DNA of 5,352 nt from Chloroflexota bacterium. Its GTDB lineage: Bacteria; Chloroflexota; Limnocylindria; Limnocylindrales; CSP1-4. The stretch covers positions 1 to 5,352 of the forward strand of contig VGPE01000201.1 in the NCBI GenBank assembly GCA_016875645.1, written 5' to 3'. Positions 1 through 4,282 of the stretch are shown piece by piece. The notes under the pieces are model-generated. The model saw only the letters and a program-made list of their open reading frames with translations, did not search any database and had not been told where the DNA came from. Position 1 is the first letter of the stretch; each line of letters begins with the position of its first letter. The translations under genes were made by a program, and so were the position numbers.

Positions 1-227
1 GCCACCATGTTCCGGCCCGGATCGGCCTTCGGGCCATCCCGCTTCCCCCGTTTCCGTCGTCAGCCGCCTGGGCTCCCGCCCTGGCGGCGATTACCGACGC
101 AGGCTCCTAGTGGCCCTTGAAGAAACGTTGGACCGGAAACTAGGTCTGGCCGTCGAATGGGGATGCATCTCGACCGTGGAGGTGGTGATGCGTCCCCCGC
201 CCGACCACCGCCCACGTCCACCAGTAC
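1..227 (+). other. Upstream region, possible remnant of the amidase N-terminus
   Basis: No intact gene is visible here. Frame 2 is open from the left edge to 343. Around 143-202 it reads LAVEWGCISTVEVVMRPPP, which loosely resembles the start of phage amidase domains (a first zinc ligand in an HWWG-like motif, then a segment before TAH). The downstream amidase reading is in frame 3, where RPTTAHVHQYV at 195-230 follows a TGA at 186-188. One extra base near 196-204 would explain the switch. The expected zinc-ligand histidine is not seen (EWG appears instead), so the assignment is weak. No convincing promoter was found. Confidence 0.3.
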
Positions 228-947
228 GTGCGCCTGGGCGATCAGGCCTGGGGCAACGGCAACTGGGATCCATCAGGTTCCTGGGACGACCGCTACCCGA
301 CGCGCCTCCTCAACAGCCGCACGGTCAGCATCGAGCATCATGACAACGGCGGCCGCGCGGCCGGCTCCGGTAAGGGCGTGGTGCCCGAGGCCGTCATCGC
401 CGCCTCGATCGCGCTCGATGCCCTGCTGCTGCGCGGCGACCTCGCCGAGCTCAAAGGCGCCGGGATCCGGTTCCGCGCCGGCACGGAAGGCGCGATCGCC
501 CGTGAGCTCCGTGCGGTCCCGGTCGACCGCAACCACCTCATCGACCACCACTACATCGCCGGGCGCCTCAAACCCTCCTGCTGGCGGCCCTGGGCGGACG
601 ACGCGACCGGGTTCCCGCAGGCCCGCTACCTCGCCTCCCTGGCACCAGCGCCGACCGCTCCGGAGGAGACCGTGAACAGCTACCCCGTGCCCAAGGTGTC
701 CTCCATCGCCACCGTGCCCGCGGGCACCTGGCTGTACGCGACGTCTGCGCTCGAACCCTCGCCCGACAACATCCAGGTGGACCCGGGCCGCGACATGCCC
801 TATCTCGGCCAGCCGGCGAGCACGGTCCGCATCGTCGAGTACGTCGATGCGAAGGGCGTCCATCAGGGTCGCGCCATGTTCGCGAAGGCGTCCGAGGTCA
901 CCAACATCCGCCCGGCGCCGGACCCCACGCCGTTCAGCCAGGCGTAG
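228..947 (+). CDS. N-acetylmuramoyl-L-alanine amidase (phage-type endolysin), N-terminally damaged and prematurely stopped
   Basis: The protein resembles Amidase_2/PGRP-type phage lysins, zinc enzymes that cut the bond between N-acetylmuramic acid and L-alanine in peptidoglycan. Visible family features are QYVRLGDQAWGNGNW at the N-terminal edge (continuing upstream of the GTG), SRTVSIEHHDNG at residues 30-41, and H107/H108 with K115 and C118 in HHYIAGRLKPSC, the usual His-Lys-Cys active-site segment. Residues from about 158 to 230 look like an SH3b-type wall-binding domain. The GTG at 228 lies inside the amidase fold, has no ribosome binding site, and the first zinc ligand lies upstream or is lost. 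The real start was probably further 5', in another frame. The stop is a TAG followed by 25 in-frame codons that look like the natural tail. The holin-like gene follows, supporting a lysis role. Probably a pseudogene; the family assignment is firmer than its activity. Confidence 0.75.
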   Translation: MRLGDQAWGNGNWDPSGSWDDRYPTRLLNSRTVSIEHHDNGGRAAGSGKGVVPEAVIAASIALDALLLRGDLAELKGAGIRFRAGTEGAIARELRAVPVDRNHLIDHHYIAGRLKPSCWRPWADDATGFPQARYLASLAPAPTAPEETVNSYPVPKVSSIATVPAGTWLYATSALEPSPDNIQVDPGRDMPYLGQPASTVRIVEYVDAKGVHQGRAMFAKASEVTNIRPAPDPTPFSQA

Positions 948-1025
948 GTCGACGCCGCCGAGAAGACGGCGGCCGCGGCGGTCAAGGCGGCCGCCGACCT
1001 CGCGGCCGCCGCGTATGGAGCGTGA
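948..1025 (+). pseudogene. Severed alanine-rich C-terminal tail of the amidase
   Basis: Directly after the TAG at 945-947 the same frame stays open for 25 codons, reads VDAAEKTAAAAVKAAADL and onward, and ends at TGA 1023-1025. The composition (Ala, Lys, Glu and Asp with helical periodicity) is that of the terminal helix common in phage lysins. It ends 3 nt before the holin GTG, the spacing expected if this was the original gene end. A single change of CAG to TAG would explain the break; that ancestral codon is an inference. Confidence 0.55.
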
Positions 1026-1028
1026 CCG

Positions 1029-1217
1029 GTGATGGATAGCCAGCCCGGCACGATTTGGGGTCGTGAGCCCGCGATGGTGCTCGCCCTCGTCCAGGCGGTG
1101 ATCGCCCTGGTCGTCGCGTTCGGCCTCAACCTCGCGCCCGACCAGATCGGGGCGATCCTCGCCGTCACAGCGGTGGTCCTGGGGCTGATCACCCGGAGCC
1201 GGGTGAGCCCGGTGTGA
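1029..1217 (+). CDS. Holin-like small membrane protein, phage lysis module
   Basis: A 62-residue protein with a short polar N-terminus (DSQPGTIWGREPA), one hydrophobic helix at about residues 15-33, a short turn (NLAPDQ), a second helix at about 39-54, and a basic end (TRSRVSPV). This two-helix hairpin directly after an endolysin gene is the usual layout of phage holins or lysis-associated membrane proteins, which let the lysin reach the wall. Actinophage-like genomes carry similar small proteins in this position. The start could be GTG 1029 or ATG 1032. GTG is preferred because GGAG at 1017-1020 is 8 nt upstream of it. The gene starts 3 nt after the ancestral end of the amidase, and its stop overlaps the next start (GTGA). 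The function is inferred from topology and neighbours. Confidence 0.65.
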   Translation: MMDSQPGTIWGREPAMVLALVQAVIALVVAFGLNLAPDQIGAILAVTAVVLGLITRSRVSPV

Positions 1218-1468
1218 GAGATGGGTACTTGCGCGGCACACTCCCGCGGACGCCGACCGCCCGGCAGGTCGACGTGCTCGCGGCGTTCGTGGCCAGTGGA
1301 GGCTCAGTCGCGGATGCGGCGGCGCGGGTCGGCGTCCGGCCGAGCACAGCGAAACGCCACCTCGCCGATCTGCGTGCGCGGACCGGGCTGTCTACTGAGC
1401 AGCTGATCTACGTCGGTCGCGCCGCAGGCTGGCTCGTCGTCGACGCCCTGCCAAAGATCAGTCTCTGA
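1214..1468 (+). CDS. Small LuxR/GerE-type helix-turn-helix protein, 3' end cut by the IS
   Basis: An 84-residue protein consisting almost entirely of one DNA-binding domain. TARQVDVLAAFVASGGSVADAA (about 15-36) is the scaffold helix pair, and VRPSTAKRHLADLRARTGLST (about 41-61) holds the recognition helix, with the pattern of GerE/LuxR C-terminal domains. There is no receiver or ligand domain, so it is a stand-alone HTH of the kind found near phage lysis genes; its target is unknown. The GTG start overlaps the holin stop (GTGA), which suggests translational coupling; GGTGAG at 1202-1207 may act as the ribosome binding site. The stop codon TGA at 1466-1468 is the first three bases of the IS left inverted repeat. 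The final residues may therefore not be original, and an unknown length of C-terminus may be missing. Confidence 0.65.
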   Translation: MRDGYLRGTLPRTPTARQVDVLAAFVASGGSVADAAARVGVRPSTAKRHLADLRARTGLSTEQLIYVGRAAGWLVVDALPKISL

Positions 1469-1491
1469 ACCGTACTGACTTCGGTGGAGAC
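1466..1491 (+). repeat. IS left terminal inverted repeat (IRL)
   Basis: TGAACCGTACTGACTTCGGT followed by GGAGAC. It matches the reverse complement of 2758-2783 at 21 of 26 positions, including an unbroken TGAACCG at the tip and GGTGGAGAC at the inner end. Its first three bases are the stop codon of the upstream HTH gene. Confidence 0.88.
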
Positions 1492-1517
1492 TCCATCGCT
1501 TGGAGGAAGATGGAGTC

Positions 1518-1859
1518 ATGCCAGAGCATCAGCAGTCCCATCGTTCACAACGACGCTATCCGCCCGAGCTCAGAGAGCGGGCCGTCCGGATGGTCGGCGA
1601 GGTTGCCGTCGAGCAGGGCGAGCGCCACGGGGCGATCACCCGGGTGGCCCGGACCCTGGGCATCGGGGACGAGTCGCTCCGCAAGTGGGTCGCCCAGGCC
1701 GAGATCGACCGGGGTACCCGGCCCGGGCTCTCCACTGTCGAACGCGAGCGCATCCGTGAGCTCGAGCGCGAGAACTTCGAGCTGCGGCGAGCCAACGAGA
1801 TCCTCAAGAGCGCCGCGGCTTTCTTCGGGGCGGAGCTCGACCGCCGCTCGAAGCGATGA
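1518..1859 (+). CDS. IS3-family transposase OrfA (HTH and leucine zipper)
   Basis: A 113-residue protein that binds the IS ends and forms the N-terminal part of the OrfAB transposase. It opens with RRYPPELRERAVRMV (residues 12-26), the hallmark of IS3/IS6110-type OrfA. A helix-turn-helix covers about 37-60 (GAITRVARTLGIGDESLRKW). A coiled coil near 75-97 has leucines 82, 89 and 96 exactly seven apart. The end (SAAAFFGAELDR) matches the usual OrfA C-terminus. ATG 1518 is chosen because GGAGG at 1502-1506 lies 11 nt upstream; an in-frame TTG at 1500 would overlap that site and add six residues. The stop overlaps the orfB ATG (ATGA at 1856-1859), suggesting termination-reinitiation or a -1 shift. 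I see no A6G or UUUUAAAG slippery heptamer there. This gene appears intact. Confidence 0.88.
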   Translation: MPEHQQSHRSQRRYPPELRERAVRMVGEVAVEQGERHGAITRVARTLGIGDESLRKWVAQAEIDRGTRPGLSTVERERIRELERENFELRRANEILKSAAAFFGAELDRRSKR

Positions 1860-2742
1860 TCCGCTACATCGACGGGCACCGGAGCTCGTTCGGGGTCGAG
1901 CCGATCTGCCGGACCCTGGCGGTCGCCCCTCCTCCTACTACGCCGCCAGGAGCCGGGCTCCCTCGGCCCGCTCGGTGACCGACGCCACGCTGGCCGACGT
2001 CATCGGCCGGGTCCACCGGGCGAACTTCGGGGTGTACGGGGTCCGCAAGCTCTGGAAGGCCCTGGGCCGCCTCGGCATGGACGCGGGGCGCGACCAGGTC
2101 GCCCGGGTGATGCGCCTCGTCGGCCTGCAGGGGGCGACCCGCACCAGGCGGGTCCGGACCACCAAGCCCGCGACGGTCGAGCAGCGGCCGGCCGACCTCG
2201 TGGAGCGGGTGTTCAGCGCCCCGGCGCCCAACCGCCTGTGGGTCGCCGACCTCACCTACGTCTGGACGGTGCGCGGCTTCTGCTACGCGGCGTTCATCGT
2301 CGACGCGTTCAGCCGGGCGATCGTCGGCTGGCGGGTCGCCACGAGCCTCCATACGGCGCTCACCCTCGACGCCCTCGAGATGGCGATCTGGGCCCGCGGG
2401 CCCGGGCTCGCCGAGCTCGTCCACCACTCCGACCGGGGCGTCCAGTACCTCTCGATCCGCTACACGGGCCGCCTCGCCGAGGCCGACGCGGTCAGCTCGG
2501 TGGGCAGCCGCGGCGACTCCTATGACAACGCCCTGGCCGAGTCGGTCAACGGGTTGTACAAGGCCGAGCTCATCGCTCGCCACGCTGGCCCCTGGCGCTC
2601 GGCCGACGAGGTCGAGCTCGCGACCGCGGGCTGGGTCGACTGGTGGAACACCACCCGGCTCCACGAGGCCTGCGGCTACCTGCCGCCGGCCGAGTTCGAG
2701 GCCGCCTACCATCAGCTACGCGCGACCACCGAGGCCGCGTGA
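1856..2742 (+). pseudogene. IS3-family transposase OrfB (DDE integrase), frameshifted
   Basis: This encodes the catalytic subunit that cuts and joins IS ends. It begins at ATG 1856 in frame 2 (MIRYIDGHRSSFGVEPICRT, typical of OrfB). The family reading then jumps to frame 1 at about 1926-1930: GCC CCT CCT reads where GCC CCC TCC TCC TAC TAC (APSSYY) is expected. One missing C in a four-C run explains it. Frame 1 then runs intact to TGA 2740-2742 with the HTH_21-like segment NFGVYGVRKLWKALGRLGMD and the rve core. The catalytic triad is complete: D in WVADLTY (codon 2248), D in HHSDRG (2431) and E in NALAESVNGLYK (2539), with 60 and 35 residues between them. The restored protein would be about 295 residues. 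Frame 1 is also open upstream across orfA, but that stretch is an out-of-frame shadow. GTG 1975 could start a shortened product. A homopolymer sequencing error is possible. Confidence 0.85.
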
Positions 2743-2757
2743 AATCCAATCACCGGG

Positions 2758-2783
2758 GTCTCCACCAAACCCAGGGCGGTTCA
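2758..2783 (-). repeat. IS right terminal inverted repeat (IRR)
   Basis: The reverse complement begins TGAACCGCCCTGGGTTTGGT and pairs with 1466-1491 at 21 of 26 positions. It lies 15 nt after the orfB stop and ends in the TTCA typical of this group. It marks the right boundary of the element. Confidence 0.88.
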
Positions 2784-2867
2784 GTTCAGCTTCTGGTCAT
2801 CCTGGCCGGCATCGCCGTGGCCGCGCCGCTCCTTGCCGTCGGCCGCCGACGGAGCCAGGTGCGGTAA
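2784..2867 (+). pseudogene. 3' fragment of a membrane protein gene cut off by the IS
   Basis: Immediately right of the IS, one frame reads VQLLVILAGIAVAAPLLAVG followed by RRRSQVR and TAA: a single hydrophobic helix of about 20 residues with a strongly basic end. This is the layout of a C-terminal membrane anchor or the tail of a sortase-type signal, though no LPXTG motif is present, since anything upstream is replaced by the IS. The frame also runs back into the IS, so a fused product is possible but has no clear start. A strong hairpin 25 nt after the stop fits a genuine gene 3' end. The parent gene cannot be named. It does not join the HTH gene in any recognisable way, which suggests lost sequence. 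Confidence 0.45.
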
Positions 2868-2892
2868 CTCCGACCCGGAACCCACACTCACC

Positions 2893-2926
2893 CGAACGGC
2901 CGGGGTCCTCGGGCCCCGGCCGTTCG
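2893..2926 (+). terminator. Strong GC-rich hairpin, likely terminator
   Basis: Perfect 13-bp inverted repeat CGAACGGCCGGGG / CCCCGGCCGTTCG with an 8-nt loop (TCCTCGGG), extendable by a G-T and a C-G pair to leave a 4-nt loop. It sits 25 nt after the TAA of the membrane fragment. There is no T-tract after it, which is common for terminators of high-GC bacteria, so its role is inferred from position and stem strength. Confidence 0.6.
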
Positions 2927-2968
2927 ATTCGCGGTGCGACAGATCTTTCACTCGGGCCAGCGTCGGCG

Positions 2969-3001
2969 TTGACATCTCCGCGAAGTCGGCGGCCCTACCG
3001 T
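2969..3001 (+). promoter_or_regulatory. Possible promoter of the small membrane protein gene
   Basis: A consensus -35 box TTGACA lies at 2969-2974 in the only gene-free stretch upstream of the gene with the strong ribosome binding site. The best -10-like hexamer, TACCGT at 2996-3001, is 21 nt away, longer than the usual 16-19. At correct spacing there is only GCCCTA or CCCTAC. The call rests mainly on the -35 box and its position. Confidence 0.25.
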
Positions 3002-3044
3002 CACCCGAGAACGTGTGGGGCGACGATGTCCGACCGTTCGACAG

Positions 3045-3052
3045 GGAGGTGA
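3045..3052 (+). promoter_or_regulatory. Perfect Shine-Dalgarno, sets the start at ATG 3060
   Basis: GGAGGTGA is fully complementary to the 3' end of 16S rRNA and lies 7 nt before ATG 3060. It shows that translation is meant to begin there, although that frame soon leaves the membrane-protein reading. This is the main argument for a frameshift in the gene rather than a separate start at ATG 3110. Confidence 0.75.
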
Positions 3053-3059
3053 ACCGCCG

Positions 3060-3253
3060 ATGGCTGACGTGATCGTCACGAGGGACGGAGGCTCCGGCCT
3101 GGGGCCGGGATGGTGCTCGGCATCGCGATCGCACTGCTCGCGATCGGGTTCGCCGTCTGGTACGTCGGCTTCGGCGGCGCCGGGAACAGGGAACACTCGA
3201 CCGACGGGACCCCCAGTAACCCGCAGGTGAGCGCGCAGCCGCAGCCGTCCTAG
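3060..3253 (+). pseudogene. Small single-pass membrane protein, apparently frameshifted
   Basis: From ATG 3060 the reading is MADVIVTRDGGSGLGPG, a conserved-looking start of small actinobacterial-type membrane proteins. Frame 3 then gives a Ser/Arg/Pro-rich non-family sequence to TGA 3228-3230. Frame 2 from 3110 instead gives MVLGIAIALLAIGFAVWYVG (a membrane helix), a short glycine-rich segment, and a polar Ser/Pro/Gln-rich tail ending in QPQPS and TAG 3251-3253. Joining the two, by restoring one G in the GGGA at 3107-3110, yields a 64-residue protein with a short cytoplasmic head, one helix and a polar tail. If not a mutation or sequencing error, the 47-codon ORF 3110-3253 could stand alone, but it lacks a good ribosome binding site. 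The function is unknown. Confidence 0.55.
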
Positions 3254-3287
3254 GTCAATCCCGGGCGGAGCCGCCTGCAACGAACAT

Positions 3288-3311
3288 CGCGCCCGGCAAC
3301 GGCCGGGCGCG
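3288..3311. terminator. Bidirectional hairpin terminator between convergent genes
   Basis: Perfect 10-bp stem CGCGCCCGGC / GCCGGGCGCG with the tetraloop AACG. It lies 34 nt after the + strand small gene and 3 nt after the stop of the minus-strand MTHFR-like gene, so it can end transcription from both sides. On the + strand it is followed by TCTTCATGT, a weak T-rich stretch. Confidence 0.65.
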
Positions 3312-3314
3312 TCT

Positions 3315-4280
3315 TCATGTCCCGCGTGGCTCGCCGGGTGTGAGCCAGCCTGCCCCCTTCCGAGCCGGAACCCAGCGCTCGGGCGTCCCCGCCGGCGGAT
3401 CCGGGCGCAGGCGGGCGAGAAGCGCCGCCCGCCATGCAGCCGTGGCAGCAATCTGGTTGAACGTGTAGAGATGGAGCCCGCGCACGTTCGCTGACGGATC
3501 CGAGAGCAGCGGCGCCAGGCCGCGCAACAACCCGTCGGGCCGATAGAACCCTCCCGAGCGCACGAGGCGCGCCACCAGGCCGGCGTTCTTGCGCAGGAAC
3601 CGGGCGGAATCCCCGACGCCGATGCGGACACTGATCGACAGCAGGCGGTGCGGCTCGGTGACGCCGGGCATGCCGATGACGACGGGCAGAGCGAAGCCCT
3701 CGGCGCGCCGGGCCCGGACCCACGCCTCGATGGCGGCCGGACGAAAACAGAGCTGCGTTGTCATGTAGGACGCGAACACGGACTTCTCACGCAGTGCCGC
3801 GATGAGCCGCGCCTCGGGGATGGACGCGTGGCCGTCCGGGTAGCAGGGGATGCCGATCGGGCCCGGGAGCGCGCCGGTTTCGGCGATCGCGCGCAGGAGG
3901 GACAGGCCATCCGAGTACGAGCCGGTCGCCTCGCCGTCGCCGCCCACCACGAACGCCTCCGTCAGGCCGGCATCGCTCATTCGCCGGAGGAGCCCGCGCA
4001 GGTGGGCCTGATCACGCACCATCCGCGCGGACAGATGGGGCACAGCCTCAAACCCGGCCGTGGCGAGGGCCGCGGCACGGTCCAGCGTCGCCTCCAGGCC
4101 CTTGGCCGGCGAGGCGGTCACGGAGAGCCGGGCGCCCGGCGGCAGGGCCTGGATCTGGCCCCCGACGTTGCCCAGAGGCAGTACCTCGAACGTTGACGCG
4201 TCCAGTGCCCGGACGAGCGCGTCTCGGCCGCGGGGCGTGAGCCGGCCGCGGCGCCGGAAGCGCCCCGGCAGGCCAGCCAT
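3315..4280 (-). CDS. Methylenetetrahydrofolate reductase-like flavoprotein (MTHFR family)
   Basis: A 321-residue cytosolic protein with the FAD TIM-barrel pattern of MetF, which interconverts methylene- and methyl-tetrahydrofolate. Comparison with E. coli MetF from memory gives these matches: FEVLP at 31-35 (E32 in place of the catalytic Glu28 of SFEFFPP), SVTASPAK, AVPHLSARMVRD (PHLT motif), FVVGGDGEATGSYSDGLSLL (RGD loop, Asp kept), GIPCYPDGHAS (AYPEVHPE), TTQLCF (TQFFFD, Gln kept), IGMPGVTE (PGI motif) and GLHLYTFNQ (FHFYTLNR). Length is close to MetF. The first motif is diverged and an arginine-rich segment precedes it, so it belongs to a side branch rather than classical MetF. The ATG lies 2 nt after the stop of the MttB-family gene, so the two are co-transcribed and probably coupled; no clear ribosome binding site is seen. 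In this setting it probably oxidises methyl-THF made from amine-derived methyl groups. Confidence 0.82.
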   Translation of the reverse strand: MAGLPGRFRRRGRLTPRGRDALVRALDASTFEVLPLGNVGGQIQALPPGARLSVTASPAKGLEATLDRAAALATAGFEAVPHLSARMVRDQAHLRGLLRRMSDAGLTEAFVVGGDGEATGSYSDGLSLLRAIAETGALPGPIGIPCYPDGHASIPEARLIAALREKSVFASYMTTQLCFRPAAIEAWVRARRAEGFALPVVIGMPGVTEPHRLLSISVRIGVGDSARFLRKNAGLVARLVRSGGFYRPDGLLRGLAPLLSDPSANVRGLHLYTFNQIAATAAWRAALLARLRPDPPAGTPERWVPARKGAGWLTPGEPRGT

Positions 4281-4282
4281 CG

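Larger units (their letters stand above)
1466..2783 (+). mobile_element. IS3-family insertion sequence, IS6110/IS986-like, 1318 bp
   Basis: The element is bounded by imperfect inverted repeats starting TGAACCG on both ends and carries the two-gene orfA/orfB arrangement. The termini (TGAACCG ... GGTGGAGAC) and both proteins resemble the mycobacterial IS6110/IS986 type. The length is in the usual range for the family. OrfB is in the -1 frame relative to OrfA at their junction, as in IS3 elements, but is then frameshifted, so this copy probably makes no functional transposase. Flanking bases are CTC on the left and GTT on the right. No 3- to 5-bp target duplication is visible, so one flank has probably been changed by deletion or recombination. 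Confidence 0.9.

Noticed and set aside
117..145. TTGAAG ... CTAGGT as a promoter before the amidase
   Set aside because: The -10 match is poor, and the stretch may itself be coding remnant of the amidase N-terminus.
945..947. Amber codon reassigned to pyrrolysine, prompted by the MttB-family gene in the same window
   Set aside because: The visible MttB homologue has no in-frame TAG, another gene here ends normally on TAG, and a nonsense mutation is simpler.
273..1241. Long minus-strand open frame (322 codons) opposite the amidase and holin
   Set aside because: Its product is Arg/Gly/Asp-rich with no family pattern and mirrors the codon bias of the + strand genes, which have recognisable motifs.
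1510..1925. N-terminal part of a seemingly continuous 410-residue transposase frame
   Set aside because: This stretch reads as Ser/Arg/Pro-rich nonsense in that frame, while the overlapping frame encodes a clear OrfA; the continuity is due to lack of stops and the OrfB frameshift.
1864..2712. Minus-strand open frame of 282 codons opposite OrfB
   Set aside because: It is antisense to the DDE transposase, has low-complexity Arg/Gly/Pro/Ala composition, and is explained by GC-rich codons lacking stops.
2948..3723. Minus-strand frames overlapping the 3' part of the MTHFR-like gene and the small + strand gene
   Set aside because: They are Arg/Ala/Gly-rich and cross the terminator hairpin and the real gene; the in-frame MTHFR motifs settle the correct reading.
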